The position numbers and the translations under genes are program-made. Positions 44,842 to 54,920 of a stretch of DNA of 64,000 bases are shown here, piece after piece. This stretch comes from an uncultured Clostridia bacterium (GTDB lineage: Bacteria; Bacillota; Clostridia; Peptostreptococcales; Anaerovoracaceae): positions 1 through 64,000 of the forward strand of contig CAMENZ010000005.1 of the NCBI GenBank assembly GCA_945928865.1, read 5' to 3'. Under the pieces are notes generated by a model that was given only the letters and a program-made list of their open reading frames with translations, did not search any database and had not been told where the DNA came from. Position 1 is the stretch's first letter, and the number at the start of each line of letters is the position of its first letter.

Positions 44842-45909
44842 CTATTTTACGATCTTCTTGTCTTCTTTGATTAAGTTTCTGAAATCACCCATGATTGCGT
44901 GAGGTACTGGAATATCAAGCATAGTGATAAGACCGGCATCAGCGTTAATGCAGTGAGGAATACAGTTCATAATCATAGCCATAGTTCCGATTCCGCCTTC
45001 GATTTCAGGGCTGTTAGCCATGTTTACAGGAGGAACAGCATCTAAGATTACATAGTCACCGGTGTGAACGCCAACCTGTTCAGGTTCAATCTGCTGAGGG
45101 TGATCCATGTCAATCTTTCTTTCGCCATTAATGTCAACCCAACCCTTCATAGCAACGCCTGCTACTGAACCTGCAGCTGCGAATCCATAAGGAGACTTTC
45201 TGTCAACATCTGTTACGATAGCTTCCATGTCCTGTCCAAAGTTTTCTTTGCTCCATTCCCAACCTAAAGCGTCACAAATCATCATTGTAGATTCTGCGAA
45301 TCCTACGTGTCCTGCCATAGTCCCATCAGCTTTTCTAGCTTCGAATTCTTCTACGGAGATACCAATTCCCTGTTCTTCCATAACAGCAGGTCCGAAAGGT
45401 GATAAGGAGTTAACTCTTCTTGATGTAACATGGTTAACTTCTTCGCAAGCAGCAGTCCAAAGAACTACTAAAAGGTCCATGATAAGACCAGGGTTAATAC
45501 CTGTACCCATTACAGAAACATTGTTAGCCTTAGCGATTTCATCTAACTTCTTAGCTAATTCAGGTTCCTGAGCCTGAGGATATGCCATTTCTTCAGCAGA
45601 AGTAATAACGTTCATACCTCTTTCCATTACATAAACTAACTTGTCAAATACATCTTTTGTGAATGAGTTTGTACATACTACTACGATATCAGCAGCACCC
45701 GGCTTGATAACTTCTTCAGCAGTAGCTACGATAACATCTTCTCTGTCTCCTCTTTCGATTCCAGGAACAACTTCATATAAGCTCTTTCCAAGCTTAGCTC
45801 CGATGTCGATAGCACCAACGATGTCAACACCCTGTTTCTTAGCAAGCATCTTACCAATTCCACCGCCCATAGCGCCTAATCCCCAAAGGATTACTTTTAC
45901 ATTTTTCAT
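44842..45909 (-). CDS. ord: 2,4-diaminopentanoate dehydrogenase
   Basis: Oxidatively deaminates 2,4-diaminopentanoate at C4 to 2-amino-4-oxopentanoate with NAD(P)+, the step after OraSE. The 355 residues start with a Rossmann dinucleotide fold (VILWGLGAMGGGIGKML) and continue with a dihydrodipicolinate reductase-like catalytic domain (GTGINPGLIMDLLVVLW and HVTSRRVNSLSPFGPAV). It is the first gene of the ornithine cluster. AAGGAG lies before the ATG and a textbook sigma-54 promoter ends about 80 bases upstream. Length and context fit characterised Ord enzymes well. Confidence 0.95.
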   Translation of the reverse strand: MKNVKVILWGLGAMGGGIGKMLAKKQGVDIVGAIDIGAKLGKSLYEVVPGIERGDREDVIVATAEEVIKPGAADIVVVCTNSFTKDVFDKLVYVMERGMNVITSAEEMAYPQAQEPELAKKLDEIAKANNVSVMGTGINPGLIMDLLVVLWTAACEEVNHVTSRRVNSLSPFGPAVMEEQGIGISVEEFEARKADGTMAGHVGFAESTMMICDALGWEWSKENFGQDMEAIVTDVDRKSPYGFAAAGSVAGVAMKGWVDINGERKIDMDHPQQIEPEQVGVHTGDYVILDAVPPVNMANSPEIEGGIGTMAMIMNCIPHCINADAGLITMLDIPVPHAIMGDFRNLIKEDKKIVK

Positions 45910-45987
45910 AATATGATTCTCCTTCTAAAAATAAAATTTTTAATACCTTGTTGTATTCCGTAGAAATAACCAACTCCTTTAATATAT

Positions 45988-46003
45988 AGCAAAACTTGTG
46001 CCA
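45988..46003 (-). promoter_or_regulatory. Sigma-54 promoter of the ornithine cluster
   Basis: On the minus strand TGGCAC-N5-TTGCT, a full match to the -24/-12 consensus. It lies about 80 bases before ord and downstream of a gene for a sigma-54-dependent activator. The start of transcription would be near 45976. Confidence 0.9.
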
Positions 46004-46190
46004 CCTCATGTTTTGAATATTGTATACTTAAAAAGCCTTGTTTTTAGGGCATTTTCATAATTTACATCAGCTTTTTTGTGCCTTTTGCCTAAAAGTTTTC
46101 TAAAGCAGAGGATAATATGTAAGATACTTCCTGTTAGCTAAAACTAACAATTTAATTGATTCTTAATTTTGCCTTCTAAAATATCATTTA

Positions 46191-46231
46191 GTGCAAAAAA
46201 AATTGCACCAATGGTGCAAAATATTTTGCGT
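46191..46231 (-). promoter_or_regulatory. Tandem activator-binding sites upstream of ord
   Basis: GTGCAA-N6-TTGCAC at 46191-46208 and an imperfect second copy, GTGCAA-N6-TTGCGT, at 46214-46231, 23 bases apart, about 190-230 bases upstream of the sigma-54 promoter. Between them the shared half-sites also form the 17-base palindrome TTGCACC-AAT-GGTGCAA. The same dyad recurs at the promoter of the activator gene. Confidence 0.8.
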
Positions 46232-46265
46232 TTATCTTCTAAAACGCTGTTTATGATTGAATTTT

Positions 46266-47708
46266 CTATATATGATATTTTTTAAGTTTATATTGTAAAG
46301 TCTGCCTCTTAATTTGTAAACTTTCTGCGGCTTTAGATATGTTTCCATCCCATTCCAACATGGCAGCTTTTAAAACTCGCCTTTCAACAGCGGCTAAATA
46401 CTCTTCTAAAGGCTGAGAAGGATCATGAGTAAGATGACTATCTTTGGCTTTTTTCAAAGCATCCGGCATATTTAAAAGTTTTTCCGTCAAAACATGCTCC
46501 CTGTCTATCATAGATACCGCCTGCTCAATAATATTCTCTAATTCTCTAACATTACCCGGATATCCATAGTTTTTAAGTCTTTTTATGACTCCATCTGATG
46601 CCATATAAACTTCTTTGCCAAATTTTTTATTATGCTTTTCTAAAAATTGTTCTACAAGGACAGGTATATCATCCAATCTTTCTCTAAGAGGTGGAATGGA
46701 AAGATTAATAACATTTAATCTATAATAAAGGTCTCTTCTTAATTTCCCTTGTTCTATCAAGTCTTCCGGTCTTTCATTTACCGTAGCAATAATTCTTACA
46801 TCTACCGGAATATCTTTGCTTCCGCCTATTCTTCTAATATAAGATTCCTGAAGAACTCTTAAAAGTTTACTCTGAAGATCATAAGGCATGGCACTAATTT
46901 CATCTAATAAAAGGGTTCCGCCTGAGGCCTGCTCAAACAGTCCGGCTCTATCCATAGCTCCTGTAAAGGCACCCTTAGAAGTTCCAAATAAAATCCCCTC
47001 TAAAAGAGTTTCCGGTATGGCAGCACAGTTTTGGGCTAAGAAAGGTTTTTCACGACGGCGACCTTCGAAGTGAATACTTTGAGCCAGTAACTCCTTACCT
47101 GTTCCCGTTTCACCGAATATAACTACGGAAGCATCATTTTCCGCCGCCCTTTTAGCACGATTTATAACAGCTTTGAACTCAATATTCTCACCATATATAT
47201 CGCTAAAAGTATATCTTTTAATCCCCGGTTGACCTATAGGAAGTCTATTTTCCAAAGAATTTTTCTTATCAGAATTACTGTGATCCATTGAAATTTCCTG
47301 TAATTCCAACAAAGTATCTGACATCTTTCTAATACCGGTAATGTCCTTAGCCACTTCTAAAGCGGCTACAGTTTCACCATTGGCAACTATAGGGATGGTA
47401 CTGTTTATAGTGGTAATTTCTTTTCCATAGAGATTTTTATAGGTTTGTTGCTGCTTTACAGTAGGAGCATTCTTCTTCAAGGCCCCGAAAAGAGTGCTTT
47501 CTCCCATACTAAAATCAGGAAATGCCTCATTAAAAGGTCTGCCTAATACATCATCAACATTTACCTTTTCCATATCACTCATAGCCTTATTATAATGAAT
47601 GCCTATGCCATTTTTATCTACAATATAAACGCCTTCATCTATTATAGCTATCAGTTCCTCGATAATAGTCTTATACTGCTCTGCTGTAAGTTCGATTGCC
47701 TTGCTCAT
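46266..47708 (-). CDS. Sigma-54-dependent transcriptional activator with PAS sensor
   Basis: An enhancer-binding protein of 480 residues: an N-terminal PAS domain (about 10-130, IDEGVYIVDKNGIGIHYN), a central AAA+ domain with Walker A (GETGTGKELLAQ), the sigma-54 contact loop GAFTGA (FGTSKGAFTGAMDR), Walker B (GGTLLLDEIS), and a C-terminal Fis-type helix-turn-helix (NISKAAESLQIKRQTLQYKL). It lies directly upstream of ord on the same strand and is the obvious regulator of the ornithine cluster, perhaps sensing an amino acid through PAS. Its own promoter is sigma-70 type, with its presumed binding site over the -35. GGAGAGGGG precedes the ATG. There is no receiver domain, so it is not a two-component regulator. 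Confidence 0.93.
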   Translation of the reverse strand: MSKAIELTAEQYKTIIEELIAIIDEGVYIVDKNGIGIHYNKAMSDMEKVNVDDVLGRPFNEAFPDFSMGESTLFGALKKNAPTVKQQQTYKNLYGKEITTINSTIPIVANGETVAALEVAKDITGIRKMSDTLLELQEISMDHSNSDKKNSLENRLPIGQPGIKRYTFSDIYGENIEFKAVINRAKRAAENDASVVIFGETGTGKELLAQSIHFEGRRREKPFLAQNCAAIPETLLEGILFGTSKGAFTGAMDRAGLFEQASGGTLLLDEISAMPYDLQSKLLRVLQESYIRRIGGSKDIPVDVRIIATVNERPEDLIEQGKLRRDLYYRLNVINLSIPPLRERLDDIPVLVEQFLEKHNKKFGKEVYMASDGVIKRLKNYGYPGNVRELENIIEQAVSMIDREHVLTEKLLNMPDALKKAKDSHLTHDPSQPLEEYLAAVERRVLKAAMLEWDGNISKAAESLQIKRQTLQYKLKKYHI

Positions 47709-47749
47709 AAAAGCCCCTCTCCATTAAGTAAAAAGTATTTTCCAGCTAC

Positions 47750-47778
47750 ATTGTATCATACATTTACATCTAGTGCAA
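47750..47778 (-). promoter_or_regulatory. Sigma-70 promoter of the activator gene
   Basis: On the minus strand TTGCAC and TACAAT are 17 bases apart. The -35 hexamer is one half of the GTGCAA-N6-TTGCAC dyad, which implies autorepression. Confidence 0.65.
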
Positions 47779-47793
47779 ATTATTTTGCACTAG
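47770..47793. promoter_or_regulatory. Autoregulatory operator of the activator gene
   Basis: A perfect 10-bp inverted repeat, CTAGTGCAAA-N4-TTTGCACTAG, containing GTGCAA-N6-TTGCAC exactly as upstream of ord. From 47794 to the terminator near 47888 nothing further was recognised. Confidence 0.8.
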
Positions 47794-47888
47794 ATATTTT
47801 CACCCTGTAAATAAATGGTATATAAGCCTGTGCAATATTTAATGAACCTAAATAAATTATTAAATAAGATTATAAATTCTGACTCAAA

Positions 47889-47933
47889 TAAAAATACTGT
47901 GAATCGCAGATTTTGTTCTGAAACTCACAGTAT
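47889..47933 (-). terminator. Terminator of the ATP synthase-arsR operon
   Basis: A perfect 9-bp stem (ATACTGTGA / TCACAGTAT, 47894-47933) followed on the minus strand by a T-rich tract. Its loop carries a copy of the word GCAGATTTTG. Confidence 0.8.
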
Positions 47934-47944
47934 GTCATTAAACT

Positions 47945-48268
47945 TTATTCTGTAGGGAACTTTTTAGTTTCGCTGAGGTATTGCATGAACATTCCCAAGT
48001 TGGCGAAATAATAAGAAAACTGTTCCTTTTTCTTTATTTCCACTAAGCCTGATTTCACCAGCTTTTTCATGTGTTGCGAAATCGTGGCCTGTGCATAGTC
48101 AAAAGTTTCGACTAAATCCTTATTACAAACCTCCGTCATTTTTCTGTTAGCCTGCATTATATGTCTAAAAAGTACCACTCGAACCGGATGGGCTAAGGCA
48201 TCAGACACCTGTGCAATAAGCATAACTTCCTTAGAAATATCCTCTTTTTTATTTTTTATTATCCTCAT
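47945..48268 (-). CDS. ArsR-family winged-helix regulator at the end of the atp operon
   Basis: A 107-residue protein with a winged helix-turn-helix of the ArsR type: ALAHPVRVVLFRHIMQ, then DYAQATISQHMKKLVKSGLVEIKKKEQFSYYF for the recognition helix and wing. The metal-binding ELCVCDL motif of true arsenic sensors is replaced by EVCNKDLVETF, so at most one of its cysteines remains and the signal is unknown. It starts three bases after atpC and is followed by the operon terminator, so it is made together with the ATP synthase. That is an unusual position and may point to regulation linked to the energy state. Confidence 0.85.
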   Translation of the reverse strand: MRIIKNKKEDISKEVMLIAQVSDALAHPVRVVLFRHIMQANRKMTEVCNKDLVETFDYAQATISQHMKKLVKSGLVEIKKKEQFSYYFANLGMFMQYLSETKKFPTE

Positions 48269-48271
48269 TAA

Positions 48272-48681
48272 CTATCTCCCAATAGAATTTTTTACCTTTA
48301 ATCTGGCAAAGGCTCTACTCATCTCTGCTTGTGCTTTTAAGTATTCATCTCTGCTCTTTCTCTGAAGCATAGCTTCCTGTGCTCTATCCGCAGCTCTTTT
48401 AGCTCTATTAGCATCTATTTCTTCCGGTAACTCTATGGTGTCCACTAAAACTAAAACATCATTGTTTTGAATACGAACTAACCCGCTGGCAACAGCAGCT
48501 ACTACTTCTTCCTCTCCAGCCACCCGATATTTCAAAGTACCCGGTAAAACTGCAGAAACTGTATTGGAATGATGAGCTAAAATTCCAATGCTCCCATTTA
48601 CTGTAGGTACAGAAATGTATTCACATTCGCCTTCGTAAAAATTTCTGTCTGCAGCCAAAATAGACACATGAAAATTACTCA

Positions 48682-48682
<1 letters not shown>
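48272..48682 (-). CDS. atpC: ATP synthase F1 epsilon subunit
   Basis: Part of the F1 central stalk that couples rotation to catalysis and inhibits ATP hydrolysis. The 136 residues show the N-terminal beta-sandwich (FHVSILAADRNFYEGECEYISVPTVNGSIGILAHHSN, in parts, with the family signature GxxGILxxH) and a C-terminal helical hairpin (ANRAKRAADRAQEAM). Size is normal. Its ATG overlaps the atpD stop by one base, and the arsR gene follows three bases after. It is the last structural gene of the operon. Confidence 0.95.
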
Positions 48683-51062
<2,380 letters not shown>

Positions 51063-51073
51063 ATTAAAGCCCC

Positions 51074-52822
51074 CTATCTATCCAGATATTTTTCAGCAAA
51101 GGCTTTTGCGATATGAATGATTTCCGCCTTATCTTCATCATTTAAAATCTTTTCATCATCCAATCTATCACAAATATCAAAATGCTCTCTTTCAAACATT
51201 TCAATTAAATCACGGGTAAAATCAGTAACCTTTTCTACAGGAATATCTTGCATAGTATGTGATAAAGCAGATACTAACAAAATTACCTGTTGATGCTGTT
51301 TCTTAGGATGATACTGAGGCTGTCTTAACATCCTCATAAGACCCTGTCCATATTGAAGCTGTCTTCTGGTAGTATCATCTAAATCACTGGCAAACTGAGT
51401 AAAGACTTCCATTTCTCTATACTGAGCCAAATCCAGTCTTAAAGCTCCTGAAGCCTTCTTCATAGCCTTAGTTTGTGCATCTCCTCCTACACGAGATACA
51501 GAAAGTCCAACATTTACAGCCGGACGCTGACCTGCAAAGAAAAGATCGCTTTCTAAGAAAATTTGACCATCGGTAATAGAAATAATATTTGTAGGAATAT
51601 AAGCAGATACATCTCCCGCCTGTGTCTCTACAATTGGAAGGGCAGTCATACTTCCTCCACCTAATTTATCACTAAGCCTAGCCGAACGCTCCAACAACCT
51701 TGAATGAAGATAGAATACGTCTCCCGGATAGGCTTCACGGCCTGGAGATCTATCTAAAAGCAAGCTTAAGGTACGATATGCAACAGCATGTTTTGAAAGG
51801 TCATCATAGACAATTAAAACATCTTTACCATGTTTCATAAAGTACTCCCCTAAGGCACAACCTGCATAAGGTGCTATATACTGAAGAGGTGCTGCATCAG
51901 AAGCAGAAGCTGTAACTACTACTGTGTAATCCATAGCATCATGTTTCTTTAAAGTTTCCACCAACTGTACCACAGAACTTGTTTTTTGACCTATGGCTAC
52001 ATAAATACAAACTACATCCTTACCCCTCTGGTTAATGATTGTATCTAAAGCGATAGCAGTCTTTCCGGTCTGTCTATCACCTATAATAAGTTCTCTCTGT
52101 CCTCTTCCAATAGGGAACATTGAGTCAATAGAAAGTATACCTGTCTCCATAGGTGTATCTACAGGCTGTCTTTCTATAATTCCCGGAGCCGGATATTCTA
52201 TAGGATAATAACGGCTAACTACAATTTCACCCTTGCCATCTATCGGTACTCCTAAAGAGTTTACAACTCTTCCTAAGAAAGCATCTCCGGCAGGAAGGCC
52301 TGCAGTTTTACCTGTACGACGAACAGAACTTCCTTCGTTGATTTCATTATCATCATCGAAAAGAATACATCCTATTTCATCTTCCCTAATATCCTGAACC
52401 ATACCTCTGGCACCATTGGTGAAAAGTACGATTTCTCCATAATTTACAGTATCTAAGCCCTTAACCGTAGCTATACCATCTCCTACAGTTAAAACGCTAC
52501 CAACTTCCTGAGCTAAAACCTCAGGTGTCCACTCCTTAACAGTTTCCTTCAAAAGTGGAATAATATTCCCATTATGCGCAGGAACATTTACTAAAATATC
52601 TCTAAGTTGTTGGAATCTGCCATTTACAGACCAGTCATAGATTTCCGAACCTACTTCTAATCGGAAACCGCCCGGAAAGGCATTTGACTTTTGCCAATCT
52701 AACTCTAAATCTCTATTATATGTCTTCTTTAAAAAAGCATAAAACCTTTCTTTTTGCTTCTCATCGGGAGCTTTATCAGAATAAAGCTTAGCTATTTTAA
52801 TGTCCTTATTGACATCACTCAT
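51074..52822 (-). CDS. atpA: ATP synthase F1 alpha subunit fused to a delta C-terminal-like domain
   Basis: A 582-residue alpha subunit, about 80 longer than usual. From about residue 84 on it is a standard alpha: IIPLLKETVKEW, VGSVLTVGDGIATVKGL, P-loop GDRQTGKTAIALD and ALRLDLAQYREME. Residues 1-80 do not belong to alpha. KQKERFYAFLKKTYNRDLEL and then GGFRLEVGSEIYDWS with GRFQQLRDIL closely follow the C-terminal domain of subunit delta (compare E. coli delta GVIIRAGDMVIDGS with GRLERLADVL). No delta gene lies between atpF and atpA, its normal place. The ATG at 52822 has AAAGGGG upstream and overlaps atpF by eight bases. The fusion reading is inferred from motif and position. Confidence 0.93.
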   Translation of the reverse strand: MSDVNKDIKIAKLYSDKAPDEKQKERFYAFLKKTYNRDLELDWQKSNAFPGGFRLEVGSEIYDWSVNGRFQQLRDILVNVPAHNGNIIPLLKETVKEWTPEVLAQEVGSVLTVGDGIATVKGLDTVNYGEIVLFTNGARGMVQDIREDEIGCILFDDDNEINEGSSVRRTGKTAGLPAGDAFLGRVVNSLGVPIDGKGEIVVSRYYPIEYPAPGIIERQPVDTPMETGILSIDSMFPIGRGQRELIIGDRQTGKTAIALDTIINQRGKDVVCIYVAIGQKTSSVVQLVETLKKHDAMDYTVVVTASASDAAPLQYIAPYAGCALGEYFMKHGKDVLIVYDDLSKHAVAYRTLSLLLDRSPGREAYPGDVFYLHSRLLERSARLSDKLGGGSMTALPIVETQAGDVSAYIPTNIISITDGQIFLESDLFFAGQRPAVNVGLSVSRVGGDAQTKAMKKASGALRLDLAQYREMEVFTQFASDLDDTTRRQLQYGQGLMRMLRQPQYHPKKQHQQVILLVSALSHTMQDIPVEKVTDFTRDLIEMFEREHFDICDRLDDEKILNDEDKAEIIHIAKAFAEKYLDR

Positions 52823-53312
52823 CTTCACTACCCCTTTCAGTTGCTTCTAAGAATTGGTCAAAGGCTTCAGACGCAGTTGCTTCTAAGGCTAGCTTTTCTG
52901 TAGCAGTAGCAACCATAGCGGAAATTTCTGTTTGGGCACCATTTATAATTTTCTGACACTCTAATTGTGCATCTCTCTTAGCCTTATCCATAATTCTAAC
53001 TGCTTCTTCTTCGGCATCTCTAAGTTTTTTAGCGGTAGCCTTTTCTAAGTCTAATCTAACTTTTTCCTTACGAAGTCTAATTTCTTCTTCGGCTTCTGTA
53101 AGCTTATTATTATAGTTAACTTTAATAAGTTCTGCCTCGTCTAACTTTGCCTGAGCCTGCTTATCTATAGCCTTATAATATTCCTCTCTTTTAGCCATAA
53201 AATTCTTAACCGGCTTATACAGTAAGAAATATAATATTGCGAATAAAATTACAAAATTGAATAAATGGAGCAGGATCTGCTGCCAATCTATATTCAATGG
53301 AATTCCGCTCAT
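52815..53312 (-). CDS. atpF: ATP synthase Fo subunit b
   Basis: Peripheral stalk subunit, 165 residues. One N-terminal membrane helix (LLHLFNFVILFAILYFLLYKPV, about residues 11-32) is followed by a long charged coiled coil up to about residue 140, typical of b. It ends in FDQFLEATERGSEDE. It has no delta domain attached, unlike the b-delta fusions of actinobacteria, so the N-terminal delta domain that normally tops the stalk is not supplied here. It overlaps atpA by eight bases. AAAGGAGG precedes the ATG. A hairpin-rich 100-base spacer separates it from atpE. Confidence 0.94.
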   Translation of the reverse strand: MSGIPLNIDWQQILLHLFNFVILFAILYFLLYKPVKNFMAKREEYYKAIDKQAQAKLDEAELIKVNYNNKLTEAEEEIRLRKEKVRLDLEKATAKKLRDAEEEAVRIMDKAKRDAQLECQKIINGAQTEISAMVATATEKLALEATASEAFDQFLEATERGSEDE

Positions 53313-53364
53313 AACACTTGCCTCCTTTATGTTATCTTAGTTCTAACTTTTATTTTTTATAATT

Positions 53365-53403
53365 GGATTTTGAAAATTTCAAAATCCCCTCTGCCAAAGG
53401 CAG
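53365..53403 (-). promoter_or_regulatory. Paired stem-loops between atpE and atpF
   Basis: A perfect 11-bp stem (GGATTTTGAAA / TTTCAAAATCC, 53365-53387) and a CTGCC-AAA-GGCAG hairpin (53391-53403) directly after atpE, with no strong T run. They are likely RNA-processing or stability elements that help make the c subunit in excess. Confidence 0.5.
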
Positions 53404-53412
53404 CCTCAAGTC

Positions 53413-53772
53413 TTATAGCACGAATAATATCAAAATTACTACTAATAGTGCATAGATGATGGCTGTTTCGATGAAAACTAAGCCCAGCATAAAGGTACTA
53501 CGAATTTTACTCTCCGCTTCCGGCTGGCGTGAAATACCTTCAGTTGCTTTACCTGCAACGATACCCATGCCTATACCGCCACCTCCGGCAGCAAAACCGA
53601 TAGCAAGTCCCATTGCGATAGCCTTAAGACCTAATGAAGAATCCGCCTGCATTGCCTGAACTGCTGCAGCACCTGTTTCTGTATTAGCATATACAGGAAT
53701 AGCGATGCTTAAAATTACTATAAAAAGTCCTAATAAAATTATTAATTTTCTTAATTTTTCTCTCTTGCTCAT
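53413..53772 (-). CDS. atpE: ATP synthase Fo subunit c, with N-terminal signal-like extension
   Basis: The ring subunit that carries the coupling ion. The C-terminal 75 residues form the usual hairpin: glycine-rich helix 1 (GLAIGFAAGGGGIGMG), loop SRQPEAESK and helix 2 with the ion-binding carboxylate Glu102, then Thr103 and Tyr107 (FIETAIIY). At 119 residues it is about 35 longer than normal. Residues 1-29 form a basic start plus hydrophobic helix ending VYA, which looks like a cleavable signal peptide. Glu-Thr and Tyr fit a sodium-type site, but Met69 replaces the glutamine typical of sodium rings, so ion choice is open. GGAGG precedes the ATG. Confidence 0.93.
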   Translation of the reverse strand: MSKREKLRKLIILLGLFIVILSIAIPVYANTETGAAAVQAMQADSSLGLKAIAMGLAIGFAAGGGGIGMGIVAGKATEGISRQPEAESKIRSTFMLGLVFIETAIIYALLVVILILFVL

Positions 53773-53844
53773 TTTATTTCCTCCAAGATTTTTGAATTTC
53801 TTTTACATTCCTAAATTTATTTTATTTTCATATAAGATAGAAGT

Positions 53845-54675
53845 CTACGCGGCTTCTTCCGTTCCATGCCCTTTAGGTGCATACTCCGCTACCTCTCCAT
53901 AGAACAGAGATGTAAGCATTGCAAGGACATAAGCTTGAATAACTGCATGCAGCAAGGTAAACATAACTCCTACTAAAACGGGCAGTACGAAGCTTAAATT
54001 TCTGTAGTAGTAAACCAGCTCTGTTACAAGAGCTCCACTTAATAAAGCACCGAAAAGCCTGAAACTCATAGATATAGGTAAGGAATATTCTTTCAAAGTT
54101 CTTACAATACCTTTCATACCGTTTCCTGCTACTCCACCAGACATAATTACTAAATAGGATAAACAACCCATCATTATCGCACCGTTTATATCTGATAAAG
54201 GCGCTGACAGAGTAACTATATGCCCTGTAGTCGTAACTGCTTGAAATCCGAATAGTTCAAATAGGGTTCCTAAAAATATATAAGTGCCGGCGGCAAATAT
54301 ATAGGCTCCTAAAAAACCATTTATCTTCTCACTATTAGCCTTAGCCATGTTATCAAAGGTGTTAACCGCCTGTTCCAACACAAGCTGAACCTTACCAGGC
54401 ACAATTGTAAATTTCGGTATAACTGCAAATCTTATTATCAATGATAAAATCAAAATCATTGCCGTGACCACAAAGCCTGAAATCAATCCCGGATTAACAG
54501 CTTTAATGCCAAATACACTTACCTGATGTAAATCATGCAGTACCTGATCTCTCATTACTTCTTTAATAGTCAACTCAAAGTTTCCGTTGCTTTCTATTAT
54601 AATAATTCCTATGAGAATTAAAGATAGAGCAATACCAAATACTAATGCCGTTAACTTTTTTGCCCTTTTCTCCAT
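53845..54675 (-). CDS. atpB: ATP synthase Fo subunit a
   Basis: Membrane stator forming the ion half-channels, 276 residues with about six helices. The essential arginine is in PISMSFRLFGALLSGALV, and the last helices (LHAVIQAYVLAMLTSLFYGE) are typical. The first helix (LVFGIALSLILIGIIII) precedes a periplasmic loop. It is the first gene of the operon. No atpI was found before it. The ribosome binding site is not ideal (GGGGG twelve bases away), so the exact start could be one of two nearby codons. A good promoter lies about 100 bases upstream. Confidence 0.95.
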   Translation of the reverse strand: MEKRAKKLTALVFGIALSLILIGIIIIESNGNFELTIKEVMRDQVLHDLHQVSVFGIKAVNPGLISGFVVTAMILILSLIIRFAVIPKFTIVPGKVQLVLEQAVNTFDNMAKANSEKINGFLGAYIFAAGTYIFLGTLFELFGFQAVTTTGHIVTLSAPLSDINGAIMMGCLSYLVIMSGGVAGNGMKGIVRTLKEYSLPISMSFRLFGALLSGALVTELVYYYRNLSFVLPVLVGVMFTLLHAVIQAYVLAMLTSLFYGEVAEYAPKGHGTEEAA

Positions 54676-54770
54676 GCCTTCATCAACCCCCTCTCATCCT
54701 TCCTGTTTCTTTAAAAATGCAAGGAAAGGCAACATTTATATATCAAACATTACCTTCCTAACAAACTTCA

Positions 54771-54798
54771 ATTATAGCACTATATTTTAAAATGTAAA
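54771..54798 (-). promoter_or_regulatory. Promoter of the ATP synthase operon
   Basis: On the minus strand TTTACA and an extended -10 (TGC-TATAAT) are separated by 16 bases, giving a leader of about 90 bases before atpB. Confidence 0.7.
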
Positions 54799-54920
54799 GT
54801 GAAGATTTTACTTAAATTTCACTTTTTATGCAAGTTTGTTAAAATTCTTTTTGCAAGCCATCTAAAATGTAATAATTTATAATTAAATTGTCATATTTTA
54901 CCGTTTTAGTGGACTGAACT

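Noticed and set aside
46201..46231. A second -24/-12-like sequence, TGGTGC followed by TTTTGC
   Set aside because: The GG-to-GC spacing is wrong for sigma-54. The sequence is better explained as part of the tandem GTGCAA-N6-TTGCAC sites.
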